DNA of 15,062 nucleotides from an uncultured bacterium (GTDB lineage Bacteria; Cloacimonadota; Cloacimonadia; Cloacimonadales; Cloacimonadaceae): contig CALGPA010000037.1 of assembly GCA_937960795.1 (NCBI GenBank), positions 1-15,062 of the forward strand. Reading direction: 5' to 3'. Within the stretch, counting starts at the first letter, position 1. Each line of letters starts with the position of its first letter. Made by a program: the position numbers and the translations under genes. Under the pieces are notes generated by a model, which had not been told where the DNA came from, made no database searches, and saw only the letters and a program-made list of their open reading frames with translations. Shown piece by piece: positions 5,766 to 13,643 of the stretch.

Positions 5766-6054
5766 AGGTTTAGTTACGTCATTATTGAGGGTATCTTCCG
5801 GGAATGAGCACCGCCTAAAATTATCATATTGATATGCTTTTATCTGATTTTGATATAGGCTTGGGCATGGCTTCTTTGAGGGTCTTGTGGAAAAAACCCG
5901 GATTTGTGACAGAAATGTGAACTATATAAGTATAGGGGCTGCTATAATGCTGGCTTTGCTTTTTTTATTGACAAAATCCTTGAGGGCAGATATTGTTGTT
6001 GTTACTGGAAATATGCCTAAATGGCAGATTTAATAAGGTCCTACGGAGTTTAGA
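5766..6054. other. Divergent intergenic region
   Basis: This 289-nt AT-rich gap separates the minus-strand protease-like gene from the plus-strand eight-gene operon. It holds the plus-strand promoter (5968-5996), a possible upstream activator region for the sigma-54 promoter (including CATATTGATATG at 5825-5836), and a leader of about 50 nt ending in CGGAG before the ATG. I saw no RNA gene, riboswitch or convincing small ORF in it. Confidence 0.5.
5968..5996 (+). promoter_or_regulatory. Promoter of the eight-gene operon
   Basis: TTGACA (5968-5973) and TATTGT (5991-5996) are separated by exactly 17 bases, giving a good housekeeping-type promoter with a predicted start near 6003. The -35 is part of the decamer TTGACAAAAT, also found upstream of two minus-strand units. 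The ATG of the first gene follows about 50 nt later. Confidence 0.65.
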
Positions 6055-7014
6055 ATGAAGATACTTATCACAGGTGGCGCGGGCTTCATCGGTTCGCATT
6101 TGGCAGAACGCCTTTTATCAGATGGACATGAAGTCTATGCAATAGATAATCTTTCGACTGGACGCTTGGAGAACATCGAGACTTTTCGCTCAAATCCCAA
6201 GTTCCATTTTTTCACAGGCAGCATTCTGGATCGGGATTTGATGGATGAGCTGATCTCAAAGTGTAAACAGGTCTATCACTTGGCTGCGGCTGTGGGTGTG
6301 AAATACATCATTGAGAATCCACTGCTTTCGCTGAAGACCAATATTGTGGGCACAGATTATGTCTTGGAGCTCTGCAACAAGTATAAGGCCAAGGCCCTGA
6401 TCACCTCCACCAGTGAGATCTATGGCAAGAGCGAGAAAGTGCCGTTTTCCGAGCAGGATGACCGGCTTTTGGGCTCCACTCACATCAGCAGATGGGGCTA
6501 TAGTTGCTCCAAGGCTATAGACGAATTTATGGCCTTGGCTTTCCACCGCGAGAAGAAGCTTCCGGTGGTGATTGTGCGGTGTTTTAATACCGTGGGTCCG
6601 CGTCAGACCGGGCAATATGGCATGGTGCTTCCGAAGTTTATCAAAGCGGCTCTTTTGGATCAGCCCATTGTGGTTTATGGTTCCGGCAAGCAGACCCGCT
6701 GTTTTGCGGATGTATCCGACGTGGTCGAAGCTTTTGTGAAGCTGATGAACAGTCCGGAATGCGAAGGCGAGATCTTCAATGTCGGCACCACCGAATCGAT
6801 CAGCATTGCGGAACTGGCAGAGAAGGTCAGAAGCATGTGCGACAGTAAGTCCAAGATCGAATACATGAGCTATGAGGCGGCATTTGAGGAAGGCTTTGAG
6901 GACATGATGAACCGCATGCCCGATCTGGATAAGATTCACGAGTATATCGGCTATGAACCCAAATATAAGCTGGACGACATCATCCAGCGTATGATCGATT
7001 ATTATGAAAATTAG
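6055..7014 (+). CDS. NAD-dependent epimerase/dehydratase (extended SDR, sugar-nucleotide enzyme)
   Basis: This is a Rossmann-fold enzyme of the extended short-chain dehydrogenase/reductase family, length 319, normal for the group. G7-G-A-G-F-I-G13 binds NAD, with D31 after the second strand selecting NAD(H). STSEIYG (118-124) supplies the catalytic Ser/Thr. Y149-S-C-S-K153 is the YxxxK pair, and RCFNTVGPRQ follows further on. These features fit UDP-glucose 4-epimerase, UDP-glucuronate decarboxylase or related nucleotide-sugar dehydratases; the exact substrate cannot be told from sequence. The downstream SLBB protein and DegT-family aminotransferase indicate a role in making an activated sugar for surface polysaccharide. 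A CGGAG lies six bases before the ATG. Its last 11 bases overlap the next gene, so the two are probably translationally coupled. Confidence 0.88.
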   Translation: MKILITGGAGFIGSHLAERLLSDGHEVYAIDNLSTGRLENIETFRSNPKFHFFTGSILDRDLMDELISKCKQVYHLAAAVGVKYIIENPLLSLKTNIVGTDYVLELCNKYKAKALITSTSEIYGKSEKVPFSEQDDRLLGSTHISRWGYSCSKAIDEFMALAFHREKKLPVVIVRCFNTVGPRQTGQYGMVLPKFIKAALLDQPIVVYGSGKQTRCFADVSDVVEAFVKLMNSPECEGEIFNVGTTESISIAELAEKVRSMCDSKSKIEYMSYEAAFEEGFEDMMNRMPDLDKIHEYIGYEPKYKLDDIIQRMIDYYEN

Positions 7015-8371
7015 ACTTAGTCTCAGCTTATTCTTGTTGCTCTTTGTGAGCTTGGCACTGGCGCAAAACATCAATATTGACGCGCTGAGCCTGAATTCGG
7101 TGAGCATCAGCGGATATGTGAGATCACCGGGTACCTACAAAGTCACTCGGGTGGACAGAATCTCGGATCTTGTGGATCAGGCGATGATTCCTCGGGATCT
7201 GGAGCTGCTCCGCACGCCCGCGCTTCCGCTTGAGGAAGACATCCTCAAAAAGACCCATCCGATTCCGGACTATCGTGAGCTTGAGGAAGAGGAAGCAGCG
7301 CTGCAGGGTCTGCGTCATGTGCGACTTCTGCGCGGCGGAGAAAGCAGAGAATATGATCTCATGAGCTTTCTGCGGCGGGGAGATCTCAGCCAAAATCCCA
7401 TCTTGCGGGATGGGGATCACGTGCATGTTCCATATGCGGCTCAGAGCATCGAGATCCTGGGCGCAGTGGGAATGCCGGGGAAGCTGGAATATCGTGCGGG
7501 AGACAGCCTGGGCGACGTTCTGGAGCTGGCAGTCGGCACCACTTTGGGTGCGGATCTAAGTCGAGTGCGACTCAGTGTGTATCAGCCGAAAAATGGCGAA
7601 TATACGAGTCAAAGCTTGGATCTTATTGCCAATCCCGAAGCCAAAGAGCGGGCGATTAATCCGCTTGATATTGTGATGGTTCCGCTATTGAAGCAGGCCA
7701 GGCATCGCCGGGTGAGCATCAGTGGCGAGGTCAAATCAGCGGGTGACTATGTCATCTCTGAGGAGACCGGGCTCTGGGACTTGATTCAGATGGCAGGCGG
7801 GCTCACAGAGGATGCCGATCCAAGCAACGCGGTGGTCCTAAACTCCGCTTTTAATGCCGAGCCTGATCCCGAATTTGAACGACTGCGGCAGCGCACGATG
7901 ATGGATCTGACCCCCATCGAATATTCCTATCTGCGTAGCAAGACGCGGCAAGCCAAGGGCAGATATAGCGTAGATTTTGCGCGCATCATCAAAACTGAGG
8001 GCGCCGAAGGTGACATCATCCTGCGGGACAGTGATGTCGTCTGGATCCCCCAAAAGATGGATATGATCTGGGTGAGCGGGCAGGTCCGCAATCCCGGGCT
8101 AATCGCCTATAAACCGGGCGAAAACTGGAGCTACTACATCCGCCAAGCCGGAGGCTATGCAAACAATCGCAACCACTTGGGCATCCGCCTCATGCGTTCC
8201 GGCAGCGGAAACTGGGTCAAGGTTCGCAAAGACATGGAAGTCAATCCCGGAGATATGATCTTTGTGCCGGACAAGCTGGATCGCAGTCTCTGGACTGACA
8301 TCAAGGATATCATAGGAGTTACCGCCTCCGCAATCACGATCTTAATCGGGGTGCAAAACCTCAGTAAATAA
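7004..8371 (+). CDS. Multi-SLBB-domain periplasmic/polysaccharide export-type protein
   Basis: A signal peptide (cleavage likely after A20, ALA|Q) is followed by four SLBB-type beta-grasp units. They centre on SISGYVRSPGTY (34-45), EILGAVGMPGKLEY (150-163), SISGEVKSAGDYV (238-250) and WVSGQVRNPGLIAY (356-369). Acidic strands of the type RDGDHVHVP and RDSDVVWIP lie between them. The C-terminus carries a hydrophobic helix (about 434-450) like the membrane-anchoring end of Wza-type exporters. The N-terminal Poly_export domain of classical Wza proteins (YxxGPGD motif) is not seen. It may therefore be an accessory or periplasmic spacer protein for polysaccharide export, not the pore itself. The gene begins inside the end of the preceding epimerase gene. 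Function in export is inferred from domain type and neighbours. Confidence 0.82.
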   Translation: MKIRLSLSLFLLLFVSLALAQNINIDALSLNSVSISGYVRSPGTYKVTRVDRISDLVDQAMIPRDLELLRTPALPLEEDILKKTHPIPDYRELEEEEAALQGLRHVRLLRGGESREYDLMSFLRRGDLSQNPILRDGDHVHVPYAAQSIEILGAVGMPGKLEYRAGDSLGDVLELAVGTTLGADLSRVRLSVYQPKNGEYTSQSLDLIANPEAKERAINPLDIVMVPLLKQARHRRVSISGEVKSAGDYVISEETGLWDLIQMAGGLTEDADPSNAVVLNSAFNAEPDPEFERLRQRTMMDLTPIEYSYLRSKTRQAKGRYSVDFARIIKTEGAEGDIILRDSDVVWIPQKMDMIWVSGQVRNPGLIAYKPGENWSYYIRQAGGYANNRNHLGIRLMRSGSGNWVKVRKDMEVNPGDMIFVPDKLDRSLWTDIKDIIGVTASAITILIGVQNLSK

Positions 8372-8384
8372 GGAGATTTTACAG

Positions 8385-9488
8385 ATGAAAGTTCCCATGC
8401 TGGATTTACACGCACAATACGAAAAGCTGATGCCGGCAATTCGTGAGGAAATCGACAAAGTATTTGCATCCCATCATTATATCATGGGTGCCCAGGTCAA
8501 AGAACTTGAAGAGAAGATGCAGGACTATCTGGGCATAAAGCACGCCATTGGCTGCGCTTCCGGAACGGACGCTTTGGTGCTGGCGGTCAAGGCATTGGGC
8601 ATCGGAGAAGGGGATGAGATCATCACCACTCCATTCACCTTTTTTGCCACAGCATCCTCGATCTGGCGCAATCATGCCAAGCCCGTCTTTGCAGACATCG
8701 ATCCCAAGACTTTCAACCTGGATCCCAAGTCTGTGGAAAAAGCCATCACTCCTCGCACTAAGGCGATCATGCCGGTGCACCTTTTTGGACAATGCTCGGA
8801 CATGGATGCCATCATGGAGATCGCGGCTAAGCACAATCTTAAGGTGATCGAAGACAATGCCCAAGGCATTGGCTCCACCTGGAATGGCAAGATGAGCTGT
8901 GCTTATGGTGACATCGGAACTCTATCCTTTTTCCCCAGCAAGAATCTGGGCGCGATGGGTGATGGGGGCATGTGTCTGACCAACGATGATGAGCTTGCTG
9001 TGGCGCTACGGCAATTGCGGGTTCATGGCGAAGGTCCCAAGTATTATCACAAGTGTGTGGGGCTCAATAGCCGCTTGGACACCTTGCAGGCTGCTGTGCT
9101 CCTGAAGAAGCTGGATCATCTGGCATCCTGGAGCGAGAGCCGTCGGGCAAATGCCAAATATTATGACGAGCATCTGGCAGGCGTGGGAGATCTGAAGACC
9201 CCATATATCGATCCCAAAGCTGTGAGCATCTACAATCAATATACTCTGATCAGTTCGCGTCGGGATGAGCTCTTGGCGCATCTGCAAGCCCAAGACATCG
9301 GCTGCGCAGTCTACTATCCTCTGCCTCTGCATCTGCAAGAATGCTTTGTGGATCTGGGCTACAAAGAGGGTGATCTCCCGGTCTCTGAAGAGCTTGCCCG
9401 GAAAGTGCTCTCGATTCCAATCTATCCGGAATTGACCCGCGAGATGCAAGACCGAGTGATCTCAATCATCAAAGAATTTTTTGCCTAA
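8385..9488 (+). CDS. DegT/DnrJ/EryC1/StrS-family PLP-dependent sugar aminotransferase
   Basis: The enzyme should transfer an amino group from glutamate to a keto-sugar nucleotide, giving an amino sugar for surface glycans. The family layout is complete at 367 residues: start MKVPMLDLHAQY, SGTDAL (59-64), TPFTFFATASSI (82-93), IEDNAQ (155-160, with D157 facing the PLP ring nitrogen), and SFFPSKNLGAMGDGGM (181-196) holding K186, the Schiff-base lysine. RVHGEGPKYYHKCVGLNSRLD then follows, as in WbpE, QdtB and FdtB-type enzymes. Position relative to the SDR enzyme two genes upstream suggests a short route from a nucleotide sugar to an aminodeoxy derivative. AGGAG precedes the ATG, and the gap from the SLBB gene is 13 nt. 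No glycosyltransferase is nearby, so the final glycan is unknown. Confidence 0.9.
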   Translation: MKVPMLDLHAQYEKLMPAIREEIDKVFASHHYIMGAQVKELEEKMQDYLGIKHAIGCASGTDALVLAVKALGIGEGDEIITTPFTFFATASSIWRNHAKPVFADIDPKTFNLDPKSVEKAITPRTKAIMPVHLFGQCSDMDAIMEIAAKHNLKVIEDNAQGIGSTWNGKMSCAYGDIGTLSFFPSKNLGAMGDGGMCLTNDDELAVALRQLRVHGEGPKYYHKCVGLNSRLDTLQAAVLLKKLDHLASWSESRRANAKYYDEHLAGVGDLKTPYIDPKAVSIYNQYTLISSRRDELLAHLQAQDIGCAVYYPLPLHLQECFVDLGYKEGDLPVSEELARKVLSIPIYPELTREMQDRVISIIKEFFA

Positions 9489-9498
9489 AGGAGCATGA

Positions 9499-10284
9499 AT
9501 GCGATATATAGTATGTATCAAACAAGTGCCTGACACCACCGATATCAAGATCGATCCTGTGACTAATACCCTCATCCGTGAGGGAGTTCAGAGCATACTC
9601 AATCCCTTCGACAGCTATGCGATCGAAGAAGCGGTGCGCCTCAAGGAAGCGCACGGGGGCACGGTGACAGCCATTAGCATGGGTCCGCCTCAGGTGGAAT
9701 CCACCCTCAGAGAAGCGGTGTCACTAGGTGTCGATGAGATCATCCTACTCTCAGATCGCAGCTTTGCCGGAGCGGACACTTGGGCTACGAGCTATACCCT
9801 GGCTAAGGCCATCGAAAAGCTTGGTGAATATAGCCTGATCCTCACCGGTCAACAAGCCATCGATGGAGACACGGCGCAGGTGGGTCCCGGCATTGCCGCT
9901 CATCTGGAGATCCCGCAGACTTGCTTTGTCCGCAAGATTGAGAGCATCTCAAACTGCAAGGTCAGATTGCAGCGCCTCATGGAAGATGGCTTTGACACCA
10001 TCGAGATGCAGCTTCCCGCCGTGATCTCGGTGGTCAAAGAGATCAATACTCCCCGTCTGCCATCCCTCAGGGGCAAGCGCAACGCTAAGAACGCCGAGTT
10101 GAAGGTGCTCAGTGCTGCTGATCTGGATGTCGAAGAGAGCAAGATCGGGCTCAATGGTTCACCCACTCAGGTGATGAACATCTTCAGTCCCAAACACGAA
10201 AAACAGGTCGAGCGCTTTGATGGAGATTCCGATGAAGCAGTGGATCTCATCGTCAAACGTTTGGACCAATTTACCAAGAGATAG
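9499..10284 (+). CDS. etfB: Electron transfer flavoprotein, beta subunit (bifurcating/anaerobic type)
   Basis: This is the small subunit of the cytoplasmic ETF heterodimer, which carries electrons between acyl-CoA dehydrogenase-type enzymes and other redox partners. The start YIVCIKQVPDTTDIKIDP, the segment NPFDSYAIEEA (35-45), the nucleotide-binding motif G117-Q-Q-A-I-D-G-D-T-A-Q-V-G-P130 and VKEINTPRLPSL (179-190) identify EtfB. The DGDTAQVGP form is that of ETFs of anaerobes. In those EtfB binds FAD and may bifurcate electrons, unlike the AMP-binding DDDCNQTG form of mitochondria. The 261 residues are a complete length. The odd point is context: etfA normally lies next to it, but here the next gene is lgt, three bases away. 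The partner must be encoded elsewhere. AGGAG lies seven bases upstream of the ATG. Confidence 0.93.
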   Translation: MRYIVCIKQVPDTTDIKIDPVTNTLIREGVQSILNPFDSYAIEEAVRLKEAHGGTVTAISMGPPQVESTLREAVSLGVDEIILLSDRSFAGADTWATSYTLAKAIEKLGEYSLILTGQQAIDGDTAQVGPGIAAHLEIPQTCFVRKIESISNCKVRLQRLMEDGFDTIEMQLPAVISVVKEINTPRLPSLRGKRNAKNAELKVLSAADLDVEESKIGLNGSPTQVMNIFSPKHEKQVERFDGDSDEAVDLIVKRLDQFTKR

Positions 10285-10287
10285 ACG

Positions 10288-11094
10288 ATGCTAAGTTTTC
10301 CAAATATCAATCCTGAGATAGCCGGATTCTCGCTTTTTGGCTTGGATCTGCACATCCGGTGGTATGGGCTCTTCTATGTGCTGAGCTTTGTTTTGGCATA
10401 TTTCCTATACCGTCCGCTTTTGAAATATAAGGATATCGAGCTCAAGCGCGATGCCTATGAATCCGTGATCTTCTATGTGATGCTTGGCGTGATCATCGGC
10501 GGTCGTCTGGGCTATGTCTTCTTTTACAATTTCCTGCACTACTTGAGCCATCCCTTTGCCATCTTTGCCGTCTGGGAAGGCGGCATGAGCTTCCATGGCG
10601 GGGCGCTTGGCGTGATCGTGGCAGGACTGCTATTTTGCCGCAAGCACAAGCTTCCCTTCATGCCGATGGCGGACGCGGCGATGCCTTTGGTGGCGATCGG
10701 TTTGGGTCTGGGGCGTCTGGGAAACTTCATCAATGCCGAGCTCTGGGGAACGCCGACCAATCTGCCTTGGGGCATGGTCTTTCCCGGAGCGGGTGATCTT
10801 GCGCGGCATCCCACCCAGATCTATGAGATGCTGGCAGAAGGCTTGCTCTTGGGCGTGGTCTCCTACATTATCCTCAGGAAGCGCATGCGTGATGGCTTTG
10901 GATTTTGGAGCTTCATCGGCGGCTATGGCATCCTCAGATTCCTCATTGAATTTGTGCGGGTGCCGGATGATCTGAGTTTCTATGAAGATTTTGGCTTCAT
11001 CTTTGGCTTTATGAGCATCGGACAGTTTCTGTCGCTTCTGATGGTTGTTGCATCAGGCATCGGGATCTGGCATATGTATCGGAGGCGAGCATGA
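10288..11094 (+). CDS. lgt: Prolipoprotein diacylglyceryl transferase
   Basis: Lgt is the inner-membrane enzyme that moves diacylglycerol from phosphatidylglycerol to the lipobox cysteine of preprolipoproteins, the first step of lipoprotein maturation. The protein is a polytopic membrane protein of 268 residues. It carries the Lgt signature GRLGNFINAELWG (142-154) and H103 in MSFHGG. R143, N146 and E151 fall at the same numbers as in the E. coli enzyme, and R224 in EFVRVPDD probably corresponds to the E. coli C-terminal arginine. The start HIRWYGLFY is typical. It follows etfB by three bases with no clear Shine-Dalgarno and overlaps the next gene through ATGA. The next gene encodes a lipoprotein, so enzyme and one likely substrate are translated from the same message. 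Confidence 0.95.
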   Translation: MLSFPNINPEIAGFSLFGLDLHIRWYGLFYVLSFVLAYFLYRPLLKYKDIELKRDAYESVIFYVMLGVIIGGRLGYVFFYNFLHYLSHPFAIFAVWEGGMSFHGGALGVIVAGLLFCRKHKLPFMPMADAAMPLVAIGLGLGRLGNFINAELWGTPTNLPWGMVFPGAGDLARHPTQIYEMLAEGLLLGVVSYIILRKRMRDGFGFWSFIGGYGILRFLIEFVRVPDDLSFYEDFGFIFGFMSIGQFLSLLMVVASGIGIWHMYRRRA

Positions 11095-11804
11095 AGAGGT
11101 CGCTGATCCTTTTCTTGGTCTTGGCAGGGCTGCTTTTGGCATCCTGCTCATACCTCAAGCCCAATGATGAAGCGCGCTTAAGAGCAGAGCTTAGGAACTG
11201 GGAAAACTTCAGCGGCAGTGGGATCGTGGAGATCTCCGCCTTTGGCTTTAGCCTGCGTAAACCCTTTGTGATAGCGAAGAGTGCCGAGGAGATGCGCATG
11301 GACGTGATCGAGGGCGGCATTCTCGGCTCCGGCGGATCTCCCTTGATCAGCCTCTATCTCGGGCGCTATTTCTCGATGAATTCTCCTGCCATGCCGATTC
11401 TGGAAGCCTTGAATCTTCAGAACAAGATTCCTTCCGGAGCGATGGCTATCTTAAACACATCGGACTACCTCTTTGACCGCTATGGTGAAGAGATCATCCG
11501 CGAAAAAGCTATTCATAGAGACAGCCTCAGCGTTGTCTTCAAGAATGATTATAAATTGGATTCCATCGTCGATCGCAAATCAGGCGCTCGCTTGGATGCC
11601 AGATACACTTCCCGGGGCGAGCTGGACGAGATCGTACTGCGCGCCGGAGAGGGAGTTTCCGCCAAGCTCATCTTTGATGATCTCAGATATGAGAAAAGCT
11701 CGATCACAGCCCTGCCCCCAAAAGAACCGGGCGGCATGAATCTGATGGATCTCTTGCAAGAAGGCGGAGCATTTCAACTGCTAAAAGGACTATTAGGAAA
11801 CTAG
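11091..11804 (+). CDS. Lipoprotein, LolA/LolB-like (hypothetical)
   Basis: A lipoprotein signal peptide ends in the lipobox L16-A-S-C19, so the mature protein should start at a lipid-modified cysteine. No aspartate follows the cysteine; S20 there is compatible with outer-membrane sorting by the E. coli rule, which may not apply here. The mature part (about 218 residues) opens with NWENFSGSGIVEISAFGFSL and continues with beta-rich, alternately hydrophobic strands. This pattern resembles the LolA/LolB or DUF4292 half-barrel proteins that carry lipoproteins, but no diagnostic motif was recognised, so the family is a weak call. It shares an ATGA overlap with lgt, and its TAG abuts the purB ATG. 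Being next to lgt fits a lipoprotein-trafficking role. An unrelated envelope lipoprotein is also possible. Confidence 0.7.
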   Translation: MKRSLILFLVLAGLLLASCSYLKPNDEARLRAELRNWENFSGSGIVEISAFGFSLRKPFVIAKSAEEMRMDVIEGGILGSGGSPLISLYLGRYFSMNSPAMPILEALNLQNKIPSGAMAILNTSDYLFDRYGEEIIREKAIHRDSLSVVFKNDYKLDSIVDRKSGARLDARYTSRGELDEIVLRAGEGVSAKLIFDDLRYEKSSITALPPKEPGGMNLMDLLQEGGAFQLLKGLLGN

Positions 11805-13100
11805 ATGATTACACGCTACACCCTTCCCGAAATGGATCGCATCTGGACGCTGCAAAACCGCTATCAATGCTGGCTGGAAGTAGAGCTTGCCGCCGCCAAA
11901 GCCATGCACGAGATGGGCATCATTCCCGCCCGAGAATACCACGAGATCGTCGAAAAGGCGGATTTTGACGTGGATCGCATCGGCGAGATCGAAGAAGTCA
12001 CTCGTCACGACGTGATCGCCTTTCTCACCAATGTCGCCGAATATGTGGGACCCGCTTCCCGTTGGATTCACTATGGAATGACCTCCTCAGATGTGCTGGA
12101 TACAGCCACGGCTTTGCAGCTCAAACAAGCCGGTGAGCTCATCCTCTCCGAGCTCTATCGCCTCAGTGAGACCCTCAAGCTCAAAGCGCGCGAACATCGC
12201 AAGACGCTCACCATGGGACGCAGCCACGGCATCCATGCCGAGCCGACCTCCTTCGGGCTCAAATTTGCCCTTTGGTATGATGAGACCCAGCGCAATATCC
12301 GTCGCTTGCAAGAAGCCATCCGCATCGTCAGCGTCGGCCAGATCTCCGGTGCCGTGGGAAACTATGCCCATCTCAGCCCGGAAGTGGAAGAGCGCGCCTG
12401 CCGTCACCTCGAGCTGGAACCGGTTAAGATCTCCACCCAGGTGATCCAGCGTGATCGTCATGCTCAGTTTATCTTCACCATCGCCCAGATCGGCTCCACC
12501 CTAGATAAGATCGCCGTCGAGATCCGCCACCTGCAGCGCACGGAAGTCGGTGAAGCAGAAGAAAACTTCTCCCGTGGCCAAAAAGGCAGCTCAGCGATGC
12601 CGCACAAACGCAATCCCATCCTCAGTGAACAGCTCAGTGGCCTAGCCCGCATCTTGCGTGCAAATGCCTCTGCCGCATTGGAGAACAACGCCCTTTGGCA
12701 CGAACGCGACATCTCCCACAGCAGCGTGGAGCGCGTCATCTTGCCGGATAGCTCGATCCTGATTCACTACATGCTCGTCAAGAGCACCGCCATGATCGAC
12801 AGCCTGGCAGTATATCCCGAGACTATGATAAAGAACGTGGAACTCACCGGCGGCTTGGTCTTTTCTCAAGCCCTGCTCTTGCATCTGGCAAATAGCGGCA
12901 TGACCCGCGAGAAAGCTTATGCCCTCGTGCAAAGCGCCGCCATGAAATCCATCACCGAGCATGAAGACTTCAAGTCTCTCATCCTCGCCAGCCCCGAAAT
13001 CCTCGATGCCCTCGGCGCGGAAGCCATTGCCACCATCTTCTCTTACGACCGCTATCTGGAAAATGTGGATCACATCTACCGCCGCTGCGGCATCGACTAA
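11805..13100 (+). CDS. purB: Adenylosuccinate lyase
   Basis: PurB catalyses two fumarate-releasing steps of purine synthesis: SAICAR to AICAR and adenylosuccinate to AMP, in the cytosol. The 431 residues match the B. subtilis-type enzyme. The catalytic H68 (VTRHDVIAF) and H141 (GRSHGIHAEPTSFG) are present. The mobile signature loop GSSAMPHKRNPI (261-272) contains the serine (S262 or S263) that acts as general acid/base. The start YTLPEMDRIW is typical of the family. The ATG directly follows the stop of the lipoprotein gene (TAGATG), with no separate ribosome binding site apparent. Its neighbours are envelope genes and no other pur gene is nearby. The fumarate it releases could feed the fumarase encoded on the other strand, but that link is only metabolic. 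Confidence 0.96.
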   Translation: MITRYTLPEMDRIWTLQNRYQCWLEVELAAAKAMHEMGIIPAREYHEIVEKADFDVDRIGEIEEVTRHDVIAFLTNVAEYVGPASRWIHYGMTSSDVLDTATALQLKQAGELILSELYRLSETLKLKAREHRKTLTMGRSHGIHAEPTSFGLKFALWYDETQRNIRRLQEAIRIVSVGQISGAVGNYAHLSPEVEERACRHLELEPVKISTQVIQRDRHAQFIFTIAQIGSTLDKIAVEIRHLQRTEVGEAEENFSRGQKGSSAMPHKRNPILSEQLSGLARILRANASAALENNALWHERDISHSSVERVILPDSSILIHYMLVKSTAMIDSLAVYPETMIKNVELTGGLVFSQALLLHLANSGMTREKAYALVQSAAMKSITEHEDFKSLILASPEILDALGAEAIATIFSYDRYLENVDHIYRRCGID

Positions 13101-13115
13101 GAAAAGGAAGCTATC

Positions 13116-13556
13116 ATGAAAAAACTAGTTCTTATTCTGCTGATCTCAATCGCCATCCTCCCGGTCTTCGCCCAAGGCGCGGATCGCATCCTCGGACTAT
13201 GGTTCAATGGCGAAAAAAGCAGCAAGATCGAGATCTCCCAAGCCGAAGACGGCAGCTACGTGGGCAAGATCGTCTGGCTGAAAGAACCCCTAGACAAAGC
13301 CGAAAAGCCCAAAACCGACAACAAAAACCCCAATAAAGAGCTCAGAAACCGTCCCTTGATGGAGCTGCAAGTGCTCTCTGGACTCAGCTACGACGGCAAA
13401 GGAAAATACTCCGGCGGCAGAATCTATGACCCCAAAAGCGGCAAGACCTACTCCGCCAAAGCTGAAATGCTAAACAACAATACCCTTGCCCTCAGAGGAT
13501 TCATCGGCATCTCCCTGGCGGGACGCACCGACACCTGGATCCGCACTACCAACTGA
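13116..13556 (+). CDS. DUF2147 family secreted protein
   Basis: A signal peptide (MKKLVLILLISIAILPVFA, cleavage before Q20) precedes one DUF2147 domain that fills the rest of the 146-residue protein. Family features are ILGLWFNGEKSSKIEI (25-40), the glycine/valine strand YVGKIVWLKEPLD, DNKNPNKELRNRPL, the GGRIYDPKSGKTYSAK stretch, and the ending RGFIGISLAGRTDTWIR. The family is a small lipocalin-like beta protein of the periplasm with no established function. It is the last gene of the eight-gene run, 15 nt behind purB with GGAAG near the ATG, and the terminator follows within 25 nt. Confidence 0.88.
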   Translation: MKKLVLILLISIAILPVFAQGADRILGLWFNGEKSSKIEISQAEDGSYVGKIVWLKEPLDKAEKPKTDNKNPNKELRNRPLMELQVLSGLSYDGKGKYSGGRIYDPKSGKTYSAKAEMLNNNTLALRGFIGISLAGRTDTWIRTTN

Positions 13557-13578
13557 TCCTTTTAATGTAACAACGACA

Positions 13579-13602
13579 GGGCGGGGCTAGCTCCGCCCTT
13601 TT
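13579..13602 (+). terminator. Intrinsic terminator of the eight-gene operon
   Basis: GGGCGGGG (13579-13586) pairs with CTCCGCCC (13591-13598), an 8-bp stem with one G-T wobble around a CTAG loop. TTTT and then GTGTTT follow. It is the only strong terminator found after the promoter at 5968, which supports a single long transcript. Confidence 0.85.
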
Positions 13603-13643
13603 GTGTTTAAAGTCCCAAAATTCACATCCACAGGAGATCCGAC

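Noticed and set aside
5862..5880. TTGGGCATGGCTTCTTTGA on the plus strand as a second sigma-54 promoter ahead of the epimerase gene.
   Set aside because: The TGGCAC core is broken by an inserted G and the GG-N10-GC spacing fails; a good 17-bp-spaced promoter exists at 5968-5996.
6256..7107. A 283-codon open frame on the minus strand, antisense to the SDR epimerase gene.
   Set aside because: It lies opposite a gene with clear NAD-binding and YxxxK motifs and has no ribosome binding site or recognisable domain. Such long antisense frames arise from codon bias.
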